33,623 nt of DNA from the NCBI GenBank assembly GCA_902778455.1, contig CACYXR010000022.1:1-33623 (forward strand), written 5' to 3'. The notes beneath the pieces were generated by a model. It did no database searches. It was not told where the DNA came from and worked only from the letters and a program-made list of their open reading frames with translations. This DNA is from an uncultured Selenomonadaceae bacterium. GTDB lineage: Bacteria > Bacillota > Negativicutes > Selenomonadales > Selenomonadaceae. The position numbers were made by a program, and so were the translations under genes. Of the stretch, positions 8,497-16,572 are shown one piece after another; the first letter of the stretch is position 1, and every line of letters starts with the position of its first letter.

Positions 8497-8997
8497 CTAA
8501 AAAGGCTGAAAGGGCGGTTGCAAATCGATTCCTTCCAGTGCCATAAGCCATGCTTTTTTGTCAAGGCCGCTTGCGTAACCGGTCAGGCTTCCGTCTGCGC
8601 CGATCACGCGGTGGCAGGGCACGATCAGCGCCACCGGGTTGCGCCCAACTGCGCCGCCGACAGCCTGCGCCGCCATGCACCGGACGCCGCGACGTTGAGC
8701 GATCTCTTTCGCCAGTGCGCCGTAAGTCGTCGTCTTTCCGAAGGGGATATTGAGCAGAAGCCGCCAGACTTCCAATTGGAACGGCGTGCCGAGCAAATGG
8801 AGCGGCGGTGTGAATTCGGGATTTCGTCCGGAAAAATAAAGGTCGAGCCAATGTTTCGTTTCCTGCAGGATCGGATGGTGGAGGGGAACGGGCGCGGCAT
8901 CATTTGTGTCGGAAAAATCAAGCATTGTCAGTCCTTCGTCGTCGGCGGCGAGCAATATTTTCCCCAATGGTGAGGCGCAGCTTGCGAAAACGGTCAT
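8497..8997 (-). CDS. ogt: Methylated-DNA--protein-cysteine S-methyltransferase (O6-alkylguanine repair)
   Basis: This 166-residue protein directly reverses O6-methylguanine and O4-methylthymine damage by accepting the alkyl group on a cysteine. The active-site motif VPCHRVIG has Cys128 with His129 and Arg130. The helix-turn-helix region FGKTTTYGALAKEIA and the asparagine-containing GAVGRNP segment are typical of Ogt/MGMT. There is no Ada N-terminal domain. The ATG at 8997 overlaps the upstream glycosylase stop by four bases (ATGA), indicating translational coupling. An in-frame extension upstream exists but lies wholly inside the glycosylase gene and is rejected. Confidence 0.93.
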   Translation of the reverse strand: MTVFASCASPLGKILLAADDEGLTMLDFSDTNDAAPVPLHHPILQETKHWLDLYFSGRNPEFTPPLHLLGTPFQLEVWRLLLNIPFGKTTTYGALAKEIAQRRGVRCMAAQAVGGAVGRNPVALIVPCHRVIGADGSLTGYASGLDKKAWLMALEGIDLQPPFQPF

Positions 8998-9656
8998 GAT
9001 GTTTTGCCCCGCTTCTTTTCCGCCGGGTCGGACACACCGGGCAAAGCGCCGCCGGATACCGCCCAGAGATACAGGCTCGCGACGCTGCCGCAAGGGGAAA
9101 ATCGGCGGCGATACATCTCGAATCGCTCCTTCGAGATTTCCCGATGGCGATAGACCATGCGAAGCCCGCGTCGGATCGCAAGGTCGCCGAAGCTCATTAC
9201 GTCGGGACGTTCGAGGCAAAACAGCAGAATCATTTCTGCCGTCCAGACGCCGACGCCGGAAAGCGACGAAAGAGCGGCGACGGCCTCTGCGTCGCTCATT
9301 TTTTTCAGCGCCGCGAGGCGGAATTCCCCGCTCTCGACTTTACGGGAAAAGTCCGTAATATACGAAGCCTTGCGAAAGCTCATGCCAAAGGAATGCAGCT
9401 TTTCCTCACCCGCGGCCAGCACCGCCGCTGCGTCCACCGTGCCGAGGCCGTCTGAAAGCCGCCCCCAGACTGCGGCCAGTGCCTTGCCGGAAATCTGCTG
9501 CCCTACGATATGACGGACAACGGCGGAAAACAGGTCCGTGTCCAATTCCCGCCGGATCGGGCCGACAGCGTCGATGACGGCCGCGAGTTTCTTGTCCCTC
9601 GATTTCAGGTACGCCGTTTCCTTTTCGCCGTAACGAAAAAATCTCGTTCTGCCCAT
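8994..9656 (-). CDS. DNA-3-methyladenine glycosylase, HhH-GPD superfamily (AlkA-like)
   Basis: This 220-residue base-excision enzyme is predicted to remove alkylated purines. The helix-hairpin-helix is SLSGVGVWTAEM (about 131-142). The catalytic aspartate of the HhH-GPD family is Asp158 in SFGDLAIRRG. IVGQQISGKAL at about 50-60 matches the conserved family block. It lacks the AlkA N-terminal TBP-like domain and the four-cysteine iron-sulfur loop of MutY/Nth. The ATG at 9656 is preceded by GGAGGGAG; earlier in-frame codons lie in promoter sequence. It forms a coupled pair with the alkyltransferase, so both repair routes for alkylation damage are made together. Confidence 0.9.
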   Translation of the reverse strand: MGRTRFFRYGEKETAYLKSRDKKLAAVIDAVGPIRRELDTDLFSAVVRHIVGQQISGKALAAVWGRLSDGLGTVDAAAVLAAGEEKLHSFGMSFRKASYITDFSRKVESGEFRLAALKKMSDAEAVAALSSLSGVGVWTAEMILLFCLERPDVMSFGDLAIRRGLRMVYRHREISKERFEMYRRRFSPCGSVASLYLWAVSGGALPGVSDPAEKKRGKTS

Positions 9657-9681
9657 GCCGCTCCCTCCTGTCGCTTTTGCA

Positions 9682-9710
9682 ATTATAGCATACAAATTTT
9701 TGCGATACAA
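9682..9710 (-). promoter_or_regulatory. Promoter of the alkylation-repair operon
   Basis: Read on the minus strand: TTGTAT, 17 bases, TATAAT, with an extended TGC just before the -10. The -10 ends 26 bases from the ATG at 9656. The -35 matches consensus in only three positions, which the extended -10 could compensate. Confidence 0.65.
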
Positions 9711-9793
9711 AGAAACGCGCCGCACTTTTTCGCGCCGCATTTTTCCTGTATAATATGAAGGGATATAGAAAATAAAACACGGGGGGATTGGAT

Positions 9794-10126
9794 ATGACGG
9801 CGGACAAGCGTTATGCTGAATTGATCGAGGCATTCCACAAGACGTGGGAGAACTTCCCGGGACAGGCACGGCTCATCGACGGCAAGCACCATGTAATCGC
9901 GGTCAACGCCTTCGCGGCGAAAAACGGGCGGACGCCCGGTGAAATCTGCGCGGCCTTCGGCGCTCCGGAGAGCCATAAGGGATGCCGCAAATCCGAGGCG
10001 CTGTCCACGGGAGAGGGAAAACTGGACCGCCCGTTCGCCGAGCGCGTGCGCGGTTGGGTGCCGCTGGAAGGCTGGCCGGACGTGGTCGTGCATTTTTCGC
10101 TGGCCGTTCCCGAAATCAACAAATGA
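9794..10126 (+). CDS. Small PAS-like single-domain protein, function unknown
   Basis: This 110-residue soluble protein resembles a single PAS fold. A helix (YAELIEAFHKTWENF) precedes a strand reading ARLIDGKHHVIAVN, like the usual PAS opening. This is followed by FAAKNGRTPGEICAAFGAPESHKGCRKSEAL and two later strands (GWVPLEGWP, VVVHFSLAVPEI). Cys residues sit in GEICAAF and HKGCRK. No output domain is present. I placed the start at the ATG at 9794, seven bases after a GGGGGG stretch; a TTG at 9788 is possible but too close to it. A TATAAT at 9749-9754 could serve as its -10. The PAS assignment is by pattern only. Confidence 0.65.
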   Translation: MTADKRYAELIEAFHKTWENFPGQARLIDGKHHVIAVNAFAAKNGRTPGEICAAFGAPESHKGCRKSEALSTGEGKLDRPFAERVRGWVPLEGWPDVVVHFSLAVPEINK

Positions 10127-10198
10127 TACCGAGCGCAGTTAAGATGTTTAAATCTTTACTGAGAGAAGTATGAAAAAAGCATGAACAAGCACGAATGT

Positions 10199-10231
10199 TT
10201 GTACACAGGATGTGGATAGGAGTGTGGATAT
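10199..10231. promoter_or_regulatory. Three DnaA-box-like 9-mers at exact 12-base spacing
   Basis: TTGTACACA (10199), TGTGGATAG (10211) and TGTGGATAT (10223) each differ by one base from the DnaA box TTATNCACA or its complement, and start exactly 12 bases apart. They sit immediately upstream of the cluster promoter, the last one ending two bases before its -35. They could be DnaA sites or the repeats of another regulator. Confidence 0.35.
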
Positions 10232-10232
10232 C

Positions 10233-10261
10233 TTGCGGCAAGCGGACAGTTATGCTATGAT
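10233..10261 (+). promoter_or_regulatory. Promoter of the sugar-modification gene cluster
   Basis: TTGCGG (10233-10238), a 17-base spacer, and TATGAT (10256-10261) with an extended TGC before it. Transcription would start near 10268, after the TTG at 10262. This favours the GTG at 10310 as the true start of the first gene. Confidence 0.65.
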
Positions 10262-10309
10262 TTGGGAAAAGTGCGAAAATTTCGGATGACTCACAGGGAG
10301 GCCGTTGCG

Positions 10310-12679
10310 GTGGCAAAACAACTCGATGAGAAAAAAATAGCGGTCATTGTCTATGTGCAGGATGAGGCTGATTACAAGATATGCGCGGAGAGTGTAAAGG
10401 AGCTTTCTTGCCCGGCCGGGGTCGCGCTTGAGATGATTCCCGTGGCGAATGCGACAAGCCGTGGCGAAGCGTACCGGACGGGGCTGGAAAATAGCGACGC
10501 GAAATATAAAGTTTACATGGATTCCTCGGCGTGGATCATGTATGAAAATCTTCTGACGGAAATGGTGGATATTTTTTCCCGTCACCCGGAAATCGGCATG
10601 TTGGGGGTGTCAGGGACGGAAATTATTCCGCCGAACGCCCCGTTTTGGGAGTCTCCCAAACGGCTCGGCAAATGGTCGGACAAGAATGGCGAGACACACA
10701 TGTCCGGCGTGTTTGACGAGCCGCTTCGTGAAGTGCAGGCGTTGGATTTCTACCTTTTGATGACGCAATACGATATTCCCTGGCGTACGGATCTTTTTCA
10801 CGACGACCTTTTTTTGTGTGCTTCGCAGTCCTTCGAGTTCAAGCGGCGGGGGTATAAGTCTTATGTAGTCCGCCAGGACGCTTCATGGCTCGTCTATGCC
10901 GGGAGCGATGTATCCGCGTCCATGTCGGCCAATGAGAATTTTCTCGATGAATATTCCCAGGACATTTTCCCGTTGGTCTCCGTCGTCATTCCCACTTACT
11001 GCCGTCCGAAATTCTTCAAGATTGCATTGGACAGCGTATTGGCCCAAACTTATCGGAATCTCGATGTATTCATTACGGACAACAGCCCCGACAATCGCAC
11101 GGAAGAATTGATGCAGTCGTATCTGGAAAAATATCCATGGATACAATATGAGCATCATCCGGATTATGATTCGGCTGGAAACTGGGGAAGGGCAATAAAT
11201 TACAATAATCCCAAGGCGGAGTATGTGAACTGGCTGATGGACGACGATGTCTTCATGCCCGAAAAAATCGCGGAAATGGTTTCCTGTTATATGTTCAATC
11301 CCGGCGTTACCTTGGTCACATCCTATCGCCAGCTGATTGACGCGGATGGGAACGTGTTGCGTGACGCAAGAAGCACCGCTCCAATCGCGGAGCAAACAAG
11401 ACGTTTCTCCGGCAAATCCCTCGGAACCCAAATATTGACACTGCTTTGGAACGGAATCGGCGAGCCGACCACTGCCTTGATTCCCCAAAAGCTGATGAAA
11501 AACGGAAAGCTAGGCTGGACAGGCACCGAGGGACGGTATCTGCTGTCGGATGTGCCAACGTGGCTGAATCTTATGGAGCAGGGCGACGTGCTTTATATTC
11601 GGGAGCCTTTGAGCCAGTTCCGCCAGCATTCGGGTCAGCAGCAAAGATCATTCGGCACGATTTTTCGGGTCATGATCAACTGGGCAATCAACATTCGATA
11701 CGCATGGGAACGAAAAGTTTTCCTCGACAATGAGTGGGATTTGCGAACCGCGATTTTCAATTGGACAAGGACAGCGGCGCAAAATATCTCTGTGTATCAG
11801 GAAGATAAGCCGGAACTTTCGCCTGAAGACGAAAGCGATTTGCGGGTCTTGGAGCAGGTCATGGTGGGTATGACTGCGTCAGTGTTGAATGGGTATGAGT
11901 TTGACTTTGGCGAAGCATTGGACGCTGATGAGACGCATATCGCGGCAAAGGGCAAACCAAAGAAAAAATGCGCATGTTGCGGTCATTATGTGGGGCGGTA
12001 CTATCCGCTTCCGTCGGGATACGCAGAGATGGCAAAGAAATACAATGCCCCTGCGTGGCAAAATGAAATGCTTAACGCAGAGGAATATACCTGTCCCTCT
12101 TGTTACGCTTCGGATAGAGAACGTGCTTATGCTATATGGATGAAACGACATTTAGACGCGGCACAGCCCAATCTGCACATTTTGGATATTGCTCCGTCGG
12201 CAGCTACGCGATCGTTCATCAAAAAGAATTTCCCGCTGGCGGATTACAAGTGCGGGGATCTTTTCATGCCGGACGTCGACTATAAGCTGGATATTATGGA
12301 CATGCACCAGATTGAGACGGAAAGCATTGACTTTTTTCTCTGTTCCCATGTGCTGGAGCATGTCCGGGATGATAGAAAAGCCATGAGGGAACTTTGGCGG
12401 ATTCTGCGTCGGGGAGGGAAAGGAATCTGCGTCGTGCCAATCGATCTGCTGCAAAAGGAAATCGACGAAGATTCGAATTGCACGGATGTGGGAGAGCGTT
12501 GGCGGCGTTTCGGGCAGGACGATCATATAAGGAAATATTCAAAACAGGGTTATTTGGAACGTTTGCAGGAAGCAGGTTTTTCCGTTGAGGAATACAATGC
12601 GGACGATTTTGGTGAGACGACAATGCAAGAAAATGGACTTTCCGATACGGCGACAGTTTATGTGGTCTATAAAAATTGA
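10310..12679 (+). CDS. Three-part glycosyltransferase-like / GT2 / zinc-ribbon methyltransferase fusion
   Basis: This 789-residue protein has three parts. Residues 1-220 resemble the glycosyltransferase-like family PF13712, with a KYKVYMDSSAW block where a DXD-type motif is often seen. Residues 222-480 are a GT2 glycosyltransferase (VSVVIPTYCRP at 223; acidic WLMDDDV at 309-314). The C-terminal third (about 550-789) starts with a zinc-binding pair (C554-x2-C557 and C595-x2-C598). It continues as a SAM-dependent methyltransferase with ILDIAPSA, a CSHVLEHV block and LWRILRRGGKG. The start is GTG at 10310, eight bases after GGGAGG. It opens the 12-gene cluster and probably attaches and methylates the sugar made by its neighbours. 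The acceptor is unknown; flagellin or another surface protein is a guess. Whether domain 1 is catalytic is unclear. Confidence 0.85.
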   Translation: MAKQLDEKKIAVIVYVQDEADYKICAESVKELSCPAGVALEMIPVANATSRGEAYRTGLENSDAKYKVYMDSSAWIMYENLLTEMVDIFSRHPEIGMLGVSGTEIIPPNAPFWESPKRLGKWSDKNGETHMSGVFDEPLREVQALDFYLLMTQYDIPWRTDLFHDDLFLCASQSFEFKRRGYKSYVVRQDASWLVYAGSDVSASMSANENFLDEYSQDIFPLVSVVIPTYCRPKFFKIALDSVLAQTYRNLDVFITDNSPDNRTEELMQSYLEKYPWIQYEHHPDYDSAGNWGRAINYNNPKAEYVNWLMDDDVFMPEKIAEMVSCYMFNPGVTLVTSYRQLIDADGNVLRDARSTAPIAEQTRRFSGKSLGTQILTLLWNGIGEPTTALIPQKLMKNGKLGWTGTEGRYLLSDVPTWLNLMEQGDVLYIREPLSQFRQHSGQQQRSFGTIFRVMINWAINIRYAWERKVFLDNEWDLRTAIFNWTRTAAQNISVYQEDKPELSPEDESDLRVLEQVMVGMTASVLNGYEFDFGEALDADETHIAAKGKPKKKCACCGHYVGRYYPLPSGYAEMAKKYNAPAWQNEMLNAEEYTCPSCYASDRERAYAIWMKRHLDAAQPNLHILDIAPSAATRSFIKKNFPLADYKCGDLFMPDVDYKLDIMDMHQIETESIDFFLCSHVLEHVRDDRKAMRELWRILRRGGKGICVVPIDLLQKEIDEDSNCTDVGERWRRFGQDDHIRKYSKQGYLERLQEAGFSVEEYNADDFGETTMQENGLSDTATVYVVYKN

Positions 12680-12720
12680 AGCTTTCGCCGAAGCAAGATG
12701 ATTGAATAGGAGCCCATCCA

Positions 12721-13836
12721 ATGACTCAAAAAAATACTCTTTTCGTCACACGCCCATCCATGCCGGATTTTGACGAATATATAAAAGAAGTCCGAGACAT
12801 CTGGGATTCCCGGTGGCTGACCAATATGGGGGCGAAGCATCAAACCTTCCAGGAAGCACTTCGGCAATATTGGGATATAGACGGCGTCGAGCTTTTTACG
12901 AACGGGCACATGGCATTGGAGCTTTCCCTGCAAGCACTGAACCTGCAGGGGGAGGTCATTACGACGCCGTTTACCTTTGCTTCGACCACTCATGCTATTG
13001 TGCGGAATGGGCTGACGCCGGTGTTTTGTGATATTGCCCCGACGGATTTTACGATAGATGTCACGAAGCTGGAACGGCTGATTACCGATCGAACATCGGC
13101 CATCATGCCGGTTCATGTTTACGGGAATGTATGTAATGTCGAGGAAATCGACCGTATCGCGAAAAAATATGGCCTTAAGGTCATTTACGACGCGGCGCAT
13201 GCGTTCGGTGTTCGCTATAAAAATAAAAGCGTTGCGGCTTTAGGTGACGTTTCCTGTTTCAGCTTCCACGCGACGAAAGTGTTCCATACGATTGAAGGCG
13301 GCGCGGCGTGCTTTCAGGATCCGGAGCTCGGCGCTGAGCTGTACCGACTGAAAAACTTCGGCATCCGGGGGCCGGAATGTGTGGACGGCGTCGGCGCGAA
13401 CGCGAAGATGAACGAGTTTTGCGCGGCAATGGGAATCTGCAATCTGCGACATATTGACGAAGCACTTACAAAACGGAAAGCGGTCGCGGAACGATATTGC
13501 GAACTCCTCAAGGATGTGGACGGCTTGCAGCTTAATCCTGTGCAAAAAGACGTTGCGTCGAATTACGCTTATTTTCCAATCGTGGTTGACGAAAAACGCT
13601 TCGGCGCGAGCCGGAACGAGGTTTTTGAAGCGTTGGCACAAGCGGGCATCGGCGCGAGAAAGTATTTTTATCCACTGACAAGTACATTTGATTGCTTCTA
13701 TGGAAGGTATGACGTTAGCGCAACTCCCGTAGCTTTGCATGTCAGCAAGCGCGTTCTGACGCTGCCGTTGTATGCAGATTTGTCGCTTACTGATGTGGAA
13801 TATATCTGTGAAATTCTATTGAAATGCAGGAGGTAA
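12721..13836 (+). CDS. DegT/DnrJ/EryC1/StrS sugar aminotransferase, VioA-like
   Basis: This 371-residue PLP enzyme should aminate a keto-sugar nucleotide. The PLP lysine lies in CFSFHATKVFHTIEGG, and the PLP-binding aspartate in VIYDAAHAFGV. An early WLTNMGAKH segment and TTPFTFASTTHAI resemble the VioA/FdtB group, which makes dTDP-4-amino-4,6-dideoxy sugars. I therefore favour a 4-amino-4,6-dideoxyhexose product (inference). The ATG at 12721 follows AGGAG. It is 12 bases ahead of the NeuD-like acyltransferase, a typical VioA-VioB style pairing. No dehydratase such as RmlB is encoded here, so the keto-sugar must come from elsewhere in the genome. Confidence 0.92.
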   Translation: MTQKNTLFVTRPSMPDFDEYIKEVRDIWDSRWLTNMGAKHQTFQEALRQYWDIDGVELFTNGHMALELSLQALNLQGEVITTPFTFASTTHAIVRNGLTPVFCDIAPTDFTIDVTKLERLITDRTSAIMPVHVYGNVCNVEEIDRIAKKYGLKVIYDAAHAFGVRYKNKSVAALGDVSCFSFHATKVFHTIEGGAACFQDPELGAELYRLKNFGIRGPECVDGVGANAKMNEFCAAMGICNLRHIDEALTKRKAVAERYCELLKDVDGLQLNPVQKDVASNYAYFPIVVDEKRFGASRNEVFEALAQAGIGARKYFYPLTSTFDCFYGRYDVSATPVALHVSKRVLTLPLYADLSLTDVEYICEILLKCRR

Positions 13837-13848
13837 CGGATTATTGCA

Positions 13849-14490
13849 ATGAAACATCTAATTATCATCGGCGTTGGCGGTTTTGCCCGCGAAGTGCATT
13901 GGCACGCACAGAATTCTCTTGGCTATGGGACAGAATGGGATATCAAAGGCTTTTTGGACGGAGATGTTAAACTGGACGAACAAGAATACAAGAAATTGCC
14001 ATCGCCGCTTTTGGGGGATGTAGAAAGCTACGAGGCAGAAGCGGATGACGTATTTACCTGTGCGATTGCTGACTGTGTTGCTCGTGAGCGTATAACCAAG
14101 AGGATGGAACTAAAAAGCGCGGTGTTTATCAACTTGATTCATCGTACGGCTTTGATAGCGCCAACAGCGAAAATAGGAAAAGGATGTATTATTGCTTTTT
14201 TGTGTCATGTCGGGCCGGACACTATTGTTGGAAATCATGTTATCATAAATGCGCGGTCAGGCATTGCGCATGATGTACAAGTAGGCGATTATTGCAGTTT
14301 TATGGGAAATGCCGGCTTAATGGGTTATGCAAAAGCAGGGGGAAGAGTGTATTTGGCTGATAGCGCCAAAGCACTTCCACATGCGATTATCGAAGATGAC
14401 GTGTATATAGGTGTTAATAGCATTGTTTTTAAACGTGCCAAACGAGGTCAAAAACTATTTGGCAATCCGGCATCGCCAATAGATTGGTAA
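13849..14490 (+). CDS. NeuD/PglD-family sugar O/N-acyltransferase (left-handed beta-helix)
   Basis: This 213-residue protein has an N-terminal Rossmann-like nucleotide-sugar-binding half (LIIIGVGGFAREVHWHA). The C-terminal half is a hexapeptide-repeat left-handed beta-helix (TAKIGKGCIIAF through GVNSIVFKRAKRG). The segment IAHDVQVGDY contains the His-Asp arrangement used by PglD/VioB-type N-acetyltransferases. It ends with the family signature GNPA. Next to the VioA-like enzyme it most likely acylates the new amino group, using acetyl-CoA or one of the cluster's acyl carrier proteins (inference). The ATG at 13849 is 14 bases after AGGAGGT, a long spacing. Base composition looks visibly more AT-rich than the flanking chromosomal genes, consistent with acquired DNA. 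Confidence 0.88.
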   Translation: MKHLIIIGVGGFAREVHWHAQNSLGYGTEWDIKGFLDGDVKLDEQEYKKLPSPLLGDVESYEAEADDVFTCAIADCVARERITKRMELKSAVFINLIHRTALIAPTAKIGKGCIIAFLCHVGPDTIVGNHVIINARSGIAHDVQVGDYCSFMGNAGLMGYAKAGGRVYLADSAKALPHAIIEDDVYIGVNSIVFKRAKRGQKLFGNPASPIDW

Positions 14491-14523
14491 TGTTTTTTAC
14501 GGGGAGGAGGCATTTGAAATACT

Positions 14524-14760
14524 ATGAAAAAAATAATCGATATTTTACAGGAGCTTCGTCCGGAGTTTGACTTCACGACAAGTGAGGACTACATTGAGGA
14601 CGGGATGCTCGATTCTTTTGACGTGGTGTCCCTTGTTTCCATGATGGATAAGGAATATGGCATATCCATCAAGGGGCGCGAAATCGTGCCGGAGAATTTT
14701 TCGAGCCTTGCGAAAATCCAGGCGCTTGTTAAAAAGTATGGTGTAACTGATGAAGTTTAA
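14524..14760 (+). CDS. Acyl carrier protein (first of three)
   Basis: This 78-residue helical carrier has the phosphopantetheine site GMLDSFDVVSL with Ser31. It carries the covalently bound acyl chain as it is built. It overlaps the downstream KAS III gene by 11 bases, so the two should be made in equal amounts and are likely partners. It is diverged from housekeeping AcpP: the first helix and the GREIVPENF segment are unlike the usual DLGADSLD and DEEAEK blocks. This fits a dedicated pathway carrier. Confidence 0.9.
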   Translation: MKKIIDILQELRPEFDFTTSEDYIEDGMLDSFDVVSLVSMMDKEYGISIKGREIVPENFSSLAKIQALVKKYGVTDEV

Positions 14761-15814
14761 GTTTCATGGCAAGCGCATCGGCGGCATTTTGACCGTTATC
14801 CCGAAGAACGTCAGGACCTTCGAGGAGGAAATGGGGAACTACACGGCGACGAACGCCCGTATGAAGCGCATGAAGGAAGTCATGGGCTACGGCGAGCATC
14901 GAATCGTCGAGCCTGATACTTGCGTTTCGGATATGGCGGTATTCGGCGCGGAGCAGCTTTTTGCGCGCGGACTTGTAAAAAAGGACGAGATTGGCGCGTT
15001 GCTTCTCGTAACAGATTCCCCCGACCACTTCCTGCCGCCGACAAGCAATATCATCCAAGGCCGGCTGGGGCTTTCCGAGGACGTGTATTGCCTTGATATG
15101 ATTCAAGGCTGCTCGGGCTATGTCATTGGACTTTTGCAGGCATTCCAGCTATTGGAGCAGTTAGGGGATAAAAAAGTCCTGTTGATTGTCGGCACAGCCT
15201 TGAGCCGGAAAGTGTCGCCCAAGGATCGGAAAACATATCCGTTGGCAGGGGACGCCGTTTCCGTTTCCATCGTGGAAAACTGTGACGAAATGACGGACAT
15301 TCATGCCGAAATGCGAATGGACGGGACACGGGCCAACGCATTGATGATTCCTGCCGGAGGCTTCCGTATGCCCTGTACGCCGGAAACGGCCGTCGAGCAC
15401 GAAGACGAGGACGGCAATATCCGCTCATTGGACAATATCGTGATGAAGGGCGGCGAAGTGTTCAATTTCATGCAGGTGGATGTACCGCCGCTGATTGAGG
15501 ATAATTTACAGACAGCGGGCAAGACGAAGGAAGAAATCGACTGGTTTCTGTTTCATCAGCCCAACAAGTTCATGGTGGAAAAGTTGGCGGACGAACTGGA
15601 AATCCCTCGGGAAAAAATACCGAGCAATATTGTCTCGCATTTCGGCAACGCTTCCGGTGCGACGATTCCTACGAATATCTGCTTCAATCTTGCGGACAAG
15701 GTTTGCAAGCAGTCTTTCGATGTCTGCCTTTCGGGCTTCGGCGTAGGACTGGCGTGGGGCGCAATCGTCATGAAGCTAGGGCCGCTTCGGTTCTGTGAAT
15801 TTGCGGAGTATTGA
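14750..15814 (+). CDS. 3-oxoacyl-ACP synthase III (KAS III, FabH-like)
   Basis: This 354-residue thiolase-fold enzyme keeps the KAS III catalytic triad: Cys121 (MIQGCSGYV), His269 (FLFHQPNKFM) and Asn300 (HFGNASGAT). The C-terminal SGFGVGLAWGAIV is the usual FabH end. FabH-type enzymes condense an acyl-CoA with malonyl-ACP, giving a short 3-oxoacyl-ACP. With the ACP upstream and two SDR reductases downstream, the expected product is a short 3-hydroxyacyl-ACP such as 3-hydroxybutyryl (inference). The ATG at 14750 lies inside the ACP gene, and the stop is three bases before the ATG of the next gene. Confidence 0.92.
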   Translation: MKFKFHGKRIGGILTVIPKNVRTFEEEMGNYTATNARMKRMKEVMGYGEHRIVEPDTCVSDMAVFGAEQLFARGLVKKDEIGALLLVTDSPDHFLPPTSNIIQGRLGLSEDVYCLDMIQGCSGYVIGLLQAFQLLEQLGDKKVLLIVGTALSRKVSPKDRKTYPLAGDAVSVSIVENCDEMTDIHAEMRMDGTRANALMIPAGGFRMPCTPETAVEHEDEDGNIRSLDNIVMKGGEVFNFMQVDVPPLIEDNLQTAGKTKEEIDWFLFHQPNKFMVEKLADELEIPREKIPSNIVSHFGNASGATIPTNICFNLADKVCKQSFDVCLSGFGVGLAWGAIVMKLGPLRFCEFAEY

Positions 15815-15817
15815 GTG

Positions 15818-16552
15818 ATGGATAAATATATATTGATTACGGGGGCGTCCAGTGGCATCGGGCGTGCAACGGCAATCCGGCTTTCCAAGACGTATCCTGT
15901 GGTTCTTGGTGGACGTGATGAAAAACGACTCGAAGAAACACGGACCATGTGCGAGAATGCAGATGAACATCTGCTTTGGCGCTATGATCTTGCAGATGTA
16001 GAAGGAATCGCAGATAACCTGTCCGCCTTTCTCAAGGCAAACTCCGTTCACGTCAGTGGTTTCGTGCATTCAGCAGGCATTGCACCGCTGGCGCCGCTCC
16101 GTATGACTACGACGGAAACGATGCGCCAAATTATGGACGTGAATTTCTTTTCGGCGGTCGAGATATTGAAACTTCTGACGAGCAAGAAAATCAACGGCAA
16201 AACGCTGGAAAACGTGATATTTATTTCCAGTATTTCCAGTCAAAGAGGAGCGAAGGGGATGTCCTTATATAGCGCCTCAAAAGGTGCTTTGGATTCCTTC
16301 GCTCGTTCAATGGCCTGCGAACTGGCGCCGCGTGTTCGCGTCAATACTGTTTTGCCCGGGGGGATTGTAACGCCGGGAACACAAAGAATGGTGGGCGACA
16401 TGGAGATGCCGCAGGACGGTCCGAATTCTTTATTGGGCGAAGGCACACCGTTGGACATTGCGGACATGGTCGCGTTTCTTCTGTCGAAGCATTCCCGTTG
16501 GATTACGGGACAGAATTTTATAGTTGACGGTGGGAGAACTTCTCGTTGTTGA
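15818..16552 (+). CDS. SDR-family oxidoreductase, FabG-like (3-oxoacyl-ACP reductase candidate)
   Basis: This 244-residue short-chain dehydrogenase has the cofactor motif GASSGIG (9-15) and HSAG in place of NNAG. The catalytic residues are Ser near 138 (VIFISSISS), Tyr151 and Lys155 (YSASK). The tail GQNFIVDGG is typical of FabG-like enzymes. It directly follows KAS III, so reduction of its 3-oxoacyl product is the likely role. The start is ATG at 15818, three bases after the KAS III stop; GTG at 15815 is an alternative. Confidence 0.9.
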   Translation: MDKYILITGASSGIGRATAIRLSKTYPVVLGGRDEKRLEETRTMCENADEHLLWRYDLADVEGIADNLSAFLKANSVHVSGFVHSAGIAPLAPLRMTTTETMRQIMDVNFFSAVEILKLLTSKKINGKTLENVIFISSISSQRGAKGMSLYSASKGALDSFARSMACELAPRVRVNTVLPGGIVTPGTQRMVGDMEMPQDGPNSLLGEGTPLDIADMVAFLLSKHSRWITGQNFIVDGGRTSRC

Positions 16553-16572
16553 TATATAGGAGCGAAATGCAA

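Noticed and set aside
5763..10231. Replication origin
   Set aside because: parS and three imperfect DnaA boxes are suggestive, but there is no dnaA, dnaN, perfect DnaA-box cluster or clear unwinding element.
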